From a bacterium (lineage in GTDB: Bacteria; Auribacterota; UBA3054), in assembly GCA_017444325.1 (NCBI GenBank), contig JAFSWV010000053.1, positions 1 through 6,393 on the forward strand: 6,393 nt of DNA, given 5' to 3'. Below the pieces are notes generated by a model. It saw only the letters and a program-made list of their open reading frames with translations, was not told where the DNA came from and made no database searches. Position numbers and translations under genes: made by a program. Below, in pieces: positions 1 to 5,493 of this stretch; the stretch's first letter is position 1; each line of letters begins with the position of its first letter.

Positions 1-1446
1 GCTGAAGCCGCTTGCGAAGCCGTCAAGAAGAACCCCAAGCAGCCCGTCATCCTTGTCCGTGAAGAGACGAACCCCGAGGACGTCGAAGGTATGCGCGTGG
101 CCGCCGGTATCCTTACCGGCCGCGGCGGCATGACCAGTCACGCCGCTCTGGTGGCCCGCGGCTGGGGCAAGTGCTGCATCGTCGGCTGCTCCGACATTGA
201 TGTCAACACCTCCGCCAAGACCATGAAAGTCGCCGGCAAGACCTTCAAGGAAGGCGACGTCATCAGCTTGAACGGCTCCAAGGGCTATGTCTACGGCACC
301 GAAGTCAAGACGATGGACGCTTCCGAGAATCCGAGTCTCCAGAAGTTCATGAAGCTGGTTGACAAGAACCGCAAGATGAAGATCAGGACCAACGCCGACA
401 ACCCCGCCGACGCTCTCCAGGCCCTGAAGTTCGGCGCCGAAGGCATCGGCCTCTTCCGTACCGAGCACATGTTCTACGGCAAGAACTCCGAGAAGCCGCT
501 CTTCCTGCTCCGCCAGATGATCCTGGCCAAGGATGTCAAGGAAAGGGAAGCCATCCTTGCCAAGCTGGGCGTCTACGTCAAAGCTTCCGTCAAGGACACC
601 ATGAAAGTCATGAACGGCAAGCCGGTCGTCTTCCGTCTGCTTGACCCGCCTCTGCATGAATTCGTCCCGCAGGACGAAGCCAAGCAGAAAGAGCTGGCCA
701 AGGCCCTGAAGATCGACGTCAAGGAAGTCCGCGAGCGCGGCGAAGGCCTCCACGAGGTCAACCCGATGATGGGTCACCGCGGCGTCCGTCTCGGCGTCAC
801 TTATCCGGAAGTCAGCAAGATGCAGTTCAAGGCTATCTTCGAAGCCGCTGCTGAACTCAGAAAAGAAGGCTTCAATCCGAAACCCGAGATCATGGTCCCT
901 GTGACCTGCTCCGTCAACGAACTGAAGTTCCAGAAGAAGCTTTGCGACGAGGTCTTCGAGGAAGTCAAGAAGGCCACCGGCGACAAGAAGCTCTCTTATA
1001 TGTTCGGTACAATGATCGAGATCCCGAGAGCCGCTCTGCTGGCCGACGAAATGGCTGAAGTGGCCGAATTCTTCTCTTTCGGCACTAACGACATGACCCA
1101 GATGGGCTTTGGCTTCTCCAGAGACGACATCGGCGCCTTCATGGGCGACTATCTCGACAAGAAGATCCTGCCCGCCGACCCGTTCCAGACTCTGGACCAG
1201 GACGGCATCGGCCAGCTCGTTCAGATCGGCACCATGCTCGGCCGCGACACGCGCCCGAACCTGGAAGTCGGTATCTGCGGCGAGCACGGCGGTGACGCCG
1301 AATCCGTGAAGTTCTGCTACTTCAACGGCCTCGACTACGTTTCCTGCAGCCCCTTCCGCGTTCCTATCGCCCGCTTGGCCGCCGCTCAGGCCGCCATCGA
1401 GGAAGAAAGATCCGCGAAGAAGTGCAAATGCGGGAAGTGCAAATAA
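1..1446 (+). CDS. ppdK: Pyruvate, phosphate dikinase, C-terminal part (5' end outside window)
   Basis: The reading frame is open from the first base and ends at TAA 1444-1446, giving 481 residues. PPDK interconverts pyruvate + ATP + Pi and PEP + AMP + PPi in the cytosol. The phosphohistidine swivel domain is seen at once: GGMTSHAALVARG, with the carrier His at visible residue 47 (codon 139-141). The PEP/pyruvate-binding TIM barrel follows, with GLFRTEHMF (Arg 153), FRLLDPPLHEF (Arg 212), NPMMGHRGVRLG, MIEIPRA, FGTNDMTQ and the catalytic Cys 426 in GICGEHGGD. SCSPFRVPIARLAAAQ marks the usual C-terminus. PPDKs are about 870-900 residues, so roughly 400 N-terminal residues (ATP-grasp domain) lie to the left. 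Oddities are GGDA where GGDP is usual, TQMGFG where TQMTFG is usual, and an extra Cys/Lys-rich tail (CKCGKCK) after the family's normal end. The identification is firm; the metabolic direction cannot be told from sequence. Confidence 0.97.
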   Translation, partial: AEAACEAVKKNPKQPVILVREETNPEDVEGMRVAAGILTGRGGMTSHAALVARGWGKCCIVGCSDIDVNTSAKTMKVAGKTFKEGDVISLNGSKGYVYGTEVKTMDASENPSLQKFMKLVDKNRKMKIRTNADNPADALQALKFGAEGIGLFRTEHMFYGKNSEKPLFLLRQMILAKDVKEREAILAKLGVYVKASVKDTMKVMNGKPVVFRLLDPPLHEFVPQDEAKQKELAKALKIDVKEVRERGEGLHEVNPMMGHRGVRLGVTYPEVSKMQFKAIFEAAAELRKEGFNPKPEIMVPVTCSVNELKFQKKLCDEVFEEVKKATGDKKLSYMFGTMIEIPRAALLADEMAEVAEFFSFGTNDMTQMGFGFSRDDIGAFMGDYLDKKILPADPFQTLDQDGIGQLVQIGTMLGRDTRPNLEVGICGEHGGDAESVKFCYFNGLDYVSCSPFRVPIARLAAAQAAIEEERSAKKCKCGKCK

Positions 1447-1459
1447 CTTCCATTAATCG

Positions 1460-1495
1460 AATGGTCTCCGGAATTTTTCCGGAGACCATTTTTTT
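1460..1495 (+). terminator. Intrinsic terminator after ppdK
   Basis: A perfect 12-bp inverted repeat (1460-1471 with 1479-1490, core GGTCTCCGG/CCGGAGACC) is followed by T-rich sequence to 1495. Two further A-T pairs can close the loop to three bases. It begins 13 bases after the ppdK stop and has every hallmark of a Rho-independent terminator. The lipoprotein gene starts only 16 bases after it ends. Confidence 0.93.
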
Positions 1496-1498
1496 CCC

Positions 1499-1504
1499 AA
1501 AGGA
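1499..1504 (+). promoter_or_regulatory. Ribosome binding site of the small lipoprotein gene
   Basis: AAAGGA lies seven bases before ATG 1512. It fixes that ATG as the start rather than an upstream in-frame GTG at 1422 inside ppdK. It begins just beyond the T-run of the ppdK terminator. Confidence 0.75.
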
Positions 1505-1511
1505 AAAAGCT

Positions 1512-1724
1512 ATGAAAACTTTAAGCCTCCTTCTCATCGCGAGCCTTGCTTTCTGCCTTTTCGGCTGCAAGACGACCGAGACAAGTGAACTCCAGCCTCC
1601 TCCCGAAGAGGAATTCGTTGAAGTTCAGCCCGCCGCCCCTGAAACTCCGGCAGCCCCTGCCGCTCCCGGGTTAACGAAAAACTCGGACGGCACTTTCACC
1701 ATGCAAATGACGGAAGTAAAGTAA
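1512..1724 (+). CDS. Small Pro/Ala/Glu-rich lipoprotein of unknown function
   Basis: This encodes 70 residues. A Lys after Met1, a hydrophobic stretch (LSLLLIASLAFCLF) and the lipobox LFGC (Cys at residue 19) form a type II signal peptide, so the mature protein should be a 52-residue lipid-anchored peptide outside the inner membrane. Residues 25-53 are low complexity (PPPEEE, AAPETPAAPAAP), probably an extended spacer. The C-terminal piece (NSDGTFTMQMTEVK) is the only part with folding or binding character. I do not recognise the family and assign no function. The start is supported by AAAGGA seven bases upstream. The gene sits between two intrinsic terminators with no clear promoter of its own, so it may be expressed by read-through from ppdK. 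A coding call at this length rests mainly on the clean signal peptide and the ribosome binding site. Confidence 0.82.
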   Translation: MKTLSLLLIASLAFCLFGCKTTETSELQPPPEEEFVEVQPAAPETPAAPAAPGLTKNSDGTFTMQMTEVK

Positions 1725-1729
1725 AAAAG

Positions 1730-1763
1730 AATAAGGGCGCTTTAATAAGCGCCCTTATTTTTT
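1730..1763. terminator. Bidirectional terminator between convergent lipoprotein gene and rodA
   Basis: A perfect 12-bp stem (1731-1742 with 1747-1758, core AAGGGCGCTT/AAGCGCCCTT) has a four-base loop. A T-run to 1763 follows on the plus strand. On the minus strand the A-rich stretch 1723-1730 gives a T-rich tail. It therefore can stop transcription of both converging units. The rodA stop codon (1742-1744) lies at the stem/loop junction, so the last RodA codons form one arm of the hairpin. Confidence 0.92.
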
Positions 1764-2836
1764 GCGTCGGCGTAGATGCTCTGCAATACGCCGAGCGCGA
1801 TCATGGTGCAGAGCAAAGACGACCCGCCGTAAGAAAAGAGGGGAAGGGGAACGCCGATGACAGGCATGATGCCTGTGCACATCCCGACGTTCATGATAAC
1901 GTGGGTCGCGATCAGAACGGCGATGCCCGTCGCCACAGTGACGCCGAAAAGGTCGCGGGCGCCGCGGGCGATCCTAAGGGCCGCCAAGATCAGGAAAAAG
2001 TAAAGGCAGAGCAGCAAAACGGAGCCGATGAAGCCCCATTCCTCCCCGAAGACGGAGAAGATAAAGTCCGTGTGCCTTTCCGGCAGAAAATTCAGTTTGC
2101 TCATGCGGGATTCCCCGTAGCCTCTGCCGAAGAGCATTCCGCTGCCAAGCGTCAGTTTCGACATCAGCGCATGGTAGCCGTAGCCCCAGGGGTCCCTTTC
2201 GGGGTGCCAGGTAAGCAGGAAGCGCTGCTTATGATAATTTTTCAAAAGGAACATCCAGACGGGCGGGAAGGCCGCCACCACGCCCAGGAAAGTCGTCAAG
2301 AGCAGGCTGAGCTTCGTGCCCGTCACAAGGAACATGGCGACGACTACCGGGAAAAACGTCAGCATGGTCCCGAGGTCAGGCTGGAGCAGGATGAGCGCCA
2401 TGGGAATGGCCAGGATGCCGAACGACATGAAATAATATTTCCAGTTGTAGCGGTGCTCCTCGAAATCCGCGAAATAGCGCCCAAAAAGGAAAATTACGGC
2501 TATTTTGGTGAACTCCGAGGGTTGTATCCCTAACGATCCGAAACCCAGCCAGGCTTTCGCTCCGTTGCGTTCCTGGCCTACTATGAGGACCAGAAGCAGA
2601 GAAAGAAGCGAAACGGCGTAGATGATGGTGGCGTAGTGGTGGAAAAAAAGGTAGGGGATGAGCGAGACGCCGACGGCTAGGATTATTCCTATGAGAAGCC
2701 ACATCAGCTGCCTGGAAACAAAGTCGGACTGGTAGCCTAAGGAAGCGCTGTAAATGGCCAAAACTCCCGTAACGCAGAGCAGAATGGCCGGGATCCAGAG
2801 GAAGTAGCAGATATGGTAGTGCCTGAGATCCCTCAT
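1742..2836 (-). CDS. rodA: RodA, SEDS-family peptidoglycan glycosyltransferase
   Basis: This encodes 364 residues, normal for RodA, with about ten hydrophobic membrane segments. SEDS proteins polymerise lipid II into glycan strands in the inner membrane; RodA works with a class B PBP and the MreBCD elongation machinery. Family signatures are NGAKAWLGFG (91-100), IQPSEFTKIA (104-113), QPDLGT (152-157), KQRFLLTWHPERDPWGYGYH (203-222), SKLNFLPERHTDFIFSVFGEE with the presumed catalytic Asp at 257, and NVGMCTGIMPVIGVPLPLFS followed by YGGSS (316-340). The HPERDP and short N-terminus favour RodA over FtsW. The ATG overlaps the ribE stop as ATGA, and no Shine-Dalgarno is visible, so translation is probably coupled to ribE. 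It is the last gene of the minus-strand series. No partner PBP gene (mrdA/pbp2) or mre gene is in the window. Confidence 0.95.
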   Translation of the reverse strand: MRDLRHYHICYFLWIPAILLCVTGVLAIYSASLGYQSDFVSRQLMWLLIGIILAVGVSLIPYLFFHHYATIIYAVSLLSLLLVLIVGQERNGAKAWLGFGSLGIQPSEFTKIAVIFLFGRYFADFEEHRYNWKYYFMSFGILAIPMALILLQPDLGTMLTFFPVVVAMFLVTGTKLSLLLTTFLGVVAAFPPVWMFLLKNYHKQRFLLTWHPERDPWGYGYHALMSKLTLGSGMLFGRGYGESRMSKLNFLPERHTDFIFSVFGEEWGFIGSVLLLCLYFFLILAALRIARGARDLFGVTVATGIAVLIATHVIMNVGMCTGIMPVIGVPLPLFSYGGSSLLCTMIALGVLQSIYADAKNKGAY

Positions 2837-3414
2837 TTTCGCAAGGCGTTCACAACGTATTTTCCAAGAATGTCAGTCTCTATGTTGAGCGGGTCGCCGA
2901 CCTTCAGATTTTTCAGCGTGGTGTTTTCAAAAGTCGCGGGGATGATGTGCAGCTGGATATCCGGAACGTTGTAGGCGATGGTAAGGCTGATGCCGTTGAC
3001 GGCGATGTAGCCTTTCTCCACGGCGTATTTCATCAGCTCTGGCGGGAGGGTGAAGCGCAGGACCATGTCTTCCCCTTCGCGGTGGAAGGAGCGCAGGGGG
3101 ACGCAGCAGTCAACGTGTCCTTCGACGAAGTGTCCGCCCAATCTTGTGGTCGGCGTGACGGCGCGCTCAAGGTTCACGAATTGCCCGTATTTCAAATCGC
3201 CAAGCGAGGTGCGCTTTATGGTTTCGCCCTGGAGCTGCACGGTGAAGGAGGCGTCGCCTTTTTTCGTCACGGTCGTGCAGACGCCTTCTATCGCAACGCT
3301 TTCGCCCAAGGACAATTCTCCGGCAAAGGACGCTTTGACGGTCAGGCTAAGGACATGCCCCTCTCTTTTGAGTTCCAGGACTTGGCCAATTGTTTCTACG
3401 ATGCCTGTGAACAT
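2833..3414 (-). CDS. ribE: Riboflavin synthase, alpha chain
   Basis: This encodes 193 residues from the family-typical start MFTGIVE. The enzyme dismutates two 6,7-dimethyl-8-ribityllumazines to riboflavin plus the pyrimidinedione substrate, in the cytosol, usually as a trimer. Two lumazine-binding repeats are visible: residues 1-90 (GVCTTV, Cys 46; VNLERA) and 91-193 (RLGGHFVEGHVD, His 95 and 100; AVNGISLTI, Ser 143 and Thr 145; NIETDILGKYV). The pairing RLGGH + GISLT is diagnostic. Changes from the common pattern are GVCTTV for GVCLTV and GHVDC for GHVDG. An upstream in-frame GTG at 3427-3429 would add five residues, but homologues begin at MFTG. The ATG lies inside the 3' end of accD (19-nt overlap) without a clear Shine-Dalgarno, so coupled translation is likely. 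Other rib genes are not present here. Confidence 0.95.
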   Translation of the reverse strand: MFTGIVETIGQVLELKREGHVLSLTVKASFAGELSLGESVAIEGVCTTVTKKGDASFTVQLQGETIKRTSLGDLKYGQFVNLERAVTPTTRLGGHFVEGHVDCCVPLRSFHREGEDMVLRFTLPPELMKYAVEKGYIAVNGISLTIAYNVPDIQLHIIPATFENTTLKNLKVGDPLNIETDILGKYVVNALRK

Positions 3415-4232
3415 AAGTATTTGAGGCACTTCGATAGCGTCTCTTTAAGATTTTTGCGCGGCGTTATGATGTCTATTTGCCCGTGTTCCAAAAGGAATTC
3501 CGCGGTCTGGAAGCCTTCCGGCAGATCCTGGCGGATGGTCTGTTTGATAACGCGTCCGCCCGCAAAGCCGATCATGGCTTTCGGTTCGGAAATGATGATG
3601 TCGCCAAGCGTCGCGAAGCTTGCGGTCGTTCCGCCGTAGGTGGGGTTCGTCAGGATGACGACGTAGGGGACGCGCGCGTTTTTCAATTTCCCGATAGCCG
3701 CGGCGGTCTTGGCCATCTGCATGAGGCCTACGATGCCTTCGTGCATCCTGACGCCGCCGGAAGCGGTGACGACGACGAGGGGGATCTTCTTTTCAAGCGC
3801 CAGTTCCGCGGATCTGGTTATTTTTTCGCCGACCGCCGAGCCGATGGAACCGCCCATGAAATCGAAATTCATGACGGCTAAAACGACGTCCTGGCCGTCG
3901 ACTTTTCCTACGCCTGTGATGACGGCTTCGGGCTCTCCGGTCTTCTCGCGGTTCTCAGCGTGCTTTTCGGGATAGGGTTTGCCGTCGTTGAAAGAGAGAG
4001 GATCGCCGGAAATAAGGGCATGGTCGAATTCGGAGAAGGAATTCTCGTCGCAAAGAAGGTCGATCCTTTCAGCCACCGGAAGCTTGTAATGAAAGCCGCA
4101 TTTGGGGCAGACTTCGAAAGCTTCCGTAAGCTTTTTAGCGTAAATTATCTCACCGCAGCCCGAGCATTTGGTCCAGAGACCGTCAGGGATAACTCTGCGC
4201 TTTTTGCGCAAGCGGGAAAAATTGTTTATCAA
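3396..4232 (-). CDS. accD: Acetyl-CoA carboxylase, carboxyltransferase beta subunit
   Basis: This encodes 278 residues, slightly short but normal for AccD. With AccA it transfers the carboxyl group from biotinylated AccB to acetyl-CoA, giving malonyl-CoA for fatty-acid synthesis in the cytosol. The N-terminal four-Cys zinc ribbon is complete (C23-x2-C26 and C42-x2-C45, following GLWTKC). The crotonase-like core has FDFMGGSIGSAVGEKITR (123-140), TASGGVRMHEG (156-166; SASGGARMQEG is more usual), TNPTYGGTTASFA (195-207) and IGFAGGRVIKQTI (221-233). The start codon is TTG 4230-4232. It is preferred because GAGG lies six bases upstream and there is no ATG between it and the conserved zinc ribbon. 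The gene begins 20 bases after tRNA-Leu and its end overlaps ribE, so it is very probably co-transcribed with both. accA is not in the window. Confidence 0.95.
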   Translation of the reverse strand: MINNFSRLRKKRRVIPDGLWTKCSGCGEIIYAKKLTEAFEVCPKCGFHYKLPVAERIDLLCDENSFSEFDHALISGDPLSFNDGKPYPEKHAENREKTGEPEAVITGVGKVDGQDVVLAVMNFDFMGGSIGSAVGEKITRSAELALEKKIPLVVVTASGGVRMHEGIVGLMQMAKTAAAIGKLKNARVPYVVILTNPTYGGTTASFATLGDIIISEPKAMIGFAGGRVIKQTIRQDLPEGFQTAEFLLEHGQIDIITPRKNLKETLSKCLKYLCSQAS

Positions 4233-4238
4233 TTGCTA

Positions 4239-4242
4239 CCTC
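4239..4242 (-). promoter_or_regulatory. Shine-Dalgarno of accD (decides the TTG start)
   Basis: On the minus strand GAGG is followed by six bases and then TTG. It is the only good ribosome binding site near the accD 5' end. It lies in the 20-base gap between tRNA-Leu and accD and is part of an inverted repeat with the tRNA. Confidence 0.75.
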
Positions 4243-4260
4243 GGGGGGAGAGTGCCGAGG
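4239..4260 (-). promoter_or_regulatory. Possible hairpin between tRNA-Leu 3' acceptor strand and accD Shine-Dalgarno
   Basis: In the minus-strand RNA CCUCGG (4260-4255, tRNA-Leu positions 66-71) is the exact complement of CCGAGG (4244-4239), separated by ten bases. The second arm contains the accD Shine-Dalgarno GAGG. The six GC-rich pairs are seen directly; a regulatory effect is inferred. The tRNA fold competes for the same bases and is likely to be favoured once complete. Confidence 0.4.
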
Positions 4261-4336
4261 GCCGGACTCGAACCGGCACGTGCAAAAGCACAAGGGATTT
4301 TAAATCCCTGGCGTCTACCAATTCCGCCACTTCGGC
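4253..4336 (-). tRNA. tRNA-Leu (anticodon UAA)
   Basis: This is an 84-base class II tRNA. Seen in order are the acceptor strand GCCGAAG, the D arm with GGAATTGGTAGAC, the anticodon arm AGGGA-TTTAAAA-TCCCT (anticodon TAA), a long variable arm GTGC-TTTT-GCAC, the T arm GCCGG-TTCGAGT-CCGGC, the 3' acceptor strand CCTCGGC, and discriminator A73. It decodes UUA/UUG. The acceptor stem has an A6-C67 mismatch where a T would pair. The 3' CCA is not encoded (A73 is followed by CTC), so it must be added by the nucleotidyltransferase. It lies 15 bases downstream of the encoded CCA of tRNA-Cys. Confidence 0.95.
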
Positions 4337-4351
4337 ATTTAAAGATGAAAT

Positions 4352-4427
4352 TGGAGGCGGCGATCGGAATCGAACCGATGAATGAAGGTTTTGCAAACCT
4401 TTGCCTTAGCCACTTGGCTACACCGCC
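4352..4427 (-). tRNA. tRNA-Cys (anticodon GCA), CCA encoded
   Basis: This is 73 bases plus an encoded CCA (4354-4352). The acceptor stem is GGCGGTG with CGCCGCC (one T-G wobble), the anticodon arm is AAGGT-TTGCAAA-ACCTT (anticodon GCA), the T arm is ATCGG-TTCGATT-CCGAT, and the discriminator is T73, the identity base expected for tRNA-Cys. It is the first gene after the promoter at 4451-4479. Confidence 0.96.
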
Positions 4428-4450
4428 TTTTTTTAGAAATTGTGTTGATT

Positions 4451-4479
4451 ATCCTACCAAAAAGGGCCTTTCAAGTCAA
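4451..4479 (-). promoter_or_regulatory. Sigma70-type promoter for tRNA-Cys/tRNA-Leu/accD/ribE/rodA
   Basis: On the minus strand the -35 box is TTGACT (4479-4474), a 17-base spacer follows, and the -10 box is TAGGAT (4456-4451). Transcription would start near 4444, about 17 bases before tRNA-Cys. The spacer is ideal and the position is right for a stable-RNA operon. The -35 box contains the TGA stop (4478-4476) of the upstream YbbR-like gene. Confidence 0.72.
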
Positions 4480-5492
4480 TCAGCCTTTCTCGGCCTCTCC
4501 GGCCTGACGGGTCTAATGGGCTTTACTATTGAGACTTTGATCTCTTTAGGCTCTATTGCCTTCACTCTTCCGGCTTTTACCGGCAGAACTTTTACAGGAA
4601 GGGTGTATTCTGAGGGAGCGAGGTTAGAGATATCCACAAAGGCTTTGACTTCCTTGGGATCAAAATTATCGACATCGTCCATTGGCACTTCCATAGTGAT
4701 GTCAACAGTGGCGGGGGTGAAGGTTGCCTCGCAGTTTCCCTGCGGGGTGCCGAAATGCTCAACGGCGATCTTTTCCATGGCAACGATTTGGGGCGCATGG
4801 CTTATCTCAAGCCGGACTCTGACGTTCCTGGTATGCGTCTCGATCTTTTCCGGGACGACTACTGAGCAGAAAGTGTCGAGATTTTTCCTGACGCCTTCCA
4901 CGCTCAAGCTTTCGGTCATGACGCCGGTCATCTTTGAAAGCAGCTCCCCGGGTCCCTTGACGGTCACAAAGGAGGGCGTTATGTTGGTGGCGGAAACGGT
5001 GTAGCCGTCGCCCGGCTCGCCTTTGATGTCGACCAGGACCGGCAGGCTGCGGTCGCTTATGGTGTCTATTACGGCTTTCAGGCGCTTTGGCTCGATGTCA
5101 ACGACGTTGAATTTGCCCTTGAATTCCTGGGGCCCCATGTAGCGGGCCATGGAGGGCTTCAGCTCCAGCGCGGGAATGACGTTCTGCTGCGTCTCGCTGG
5201 AAAAATCGAGCATCAGGGAAAAGTCGTCCGGCCTTATGAGGTCGCGGTCCATCTTCGTGCAGAGGACCGTCAGCTCCACCGTGTTCACTTCCTCAGTGGA
5301 ATTGGTATAGCAGGTGAAGGCTGTGAACTTCTCGGGGTCGCTCACGTTGCAGAGTATCTCGGCCTTCATGGTGAATTCCTCGGCGCCGCTCAATTTGTAG
5401 CGTCCCCAAAGGAAAAGCGAGAGCCCGATGGAGATGAGGATAACGGTCGTCAGCCTCGTTCCTTTGAATTGATTGAGTTTGAAATCCGCCAT
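4476..5492 (-). CDS. Membrane-anchored YbbR-repeat protein (CdaR-like)
   Basis: This encodes 338 residues from ATG 5490-5492. A TTG twelve codons earlier is in frame but lies within the preceding gene and has no advantage. A short N-terminus with basic residues precedes one membrane segment (about 13-30, LTTVILISIGLSLFLW); the rest should be outside the membrane. Three YbbR-like beta repeats are visible at roughly 43-155, 158-231 and 240-324. The clearest marks are VPVL-like SLPVLVDIKGEPGDGYTV, TPSFVTVKGPGELL, and the final repeat with FVDISNLAPSEYTLPVKV and IEPKEIKVSI. The end is Pro/Arg/Lys-rich (325-338). In other bacteria YbbR proteins (CdaR) bind and modulate the diadenylate cyclase CdaA and are often encoded beside it and glmM. 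Neither is in this window; the direct neighbour is an EpsI-like gene ending one base before this ATG. The family call is good; a link to c-di-AMP is inference. Confidence 0.85.
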   Translation of the reverse strand: MADFKLNQFKGTRLTTVILISIGLSLFLWGRYKLSGAEEFTMKAEILCNVSDPEKFTAFTCYTNSTEEVNTVELTVLCTKMDRDLIRPDDFSLMLDFSSETQQNVIPALELKPSMARYMGPQEFKGKFNVVDIEPKRLKAVIDTISDRSLPVLVDIKGEPGDGYTVSATNITPSFVTVKGPGELLSKMTGVMTESLSVEGVRKNLDTFCSVVVPEKIETHTRNVRVRLEISHAPQIVAMEKIAVEHFGTPQGNCEATFTPATVDITMEVPMDDVDNFDPKEVKAFVDISNLAPSEYTLPVKVLPVKAGRVKAIEPKEIKVSIVKPIRPVRPERPRKAD

Positions 5493-5493
5493 T

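Noticed and set aside
1422..1511. Longer start (GTG 1422) for the small lipoprotein
   Set aside because: It would read through the end of ppdK and the terminator hairpin and bury the signal peptide. ATG 1512 has a ribosome binding site and gives a clean lipobox.
1901..2533. Plus-strand open frame of 210 codons opposite rodA
   Set aside because: The predicted protein is highly charged and low in hydrophobic content, as expected for the complement of a membrane-protein gene. rodA on the minus strand is unambiguous.
3415..3429. Upstream GTG start for ribE (five extra residues)
   Set aside because: Riboflavin synthases begin MFTGI(V/I)E, matching the ATG at 3412-3414.
2947..3639. Plus-strand open frames opposite ribE and accD
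   Set aside because: They lie opposite two clearly recognised genes and have no recognisable motif.
4459..4473. Possible terminator after the YbbR-like gene (AAAGGCCC followed by Ts on the minus strand)
   Set aside because: The self-complementary stretch has no workable loop, and the sequence is better explained as the 17-base promoter spacer.
4168..5004. Plus-strand open frame crossing both tRNAs and the YbbR-like gene
   Set aside because: It runs antisense through two complete tRNA genes, a common cause of false protein predictions.
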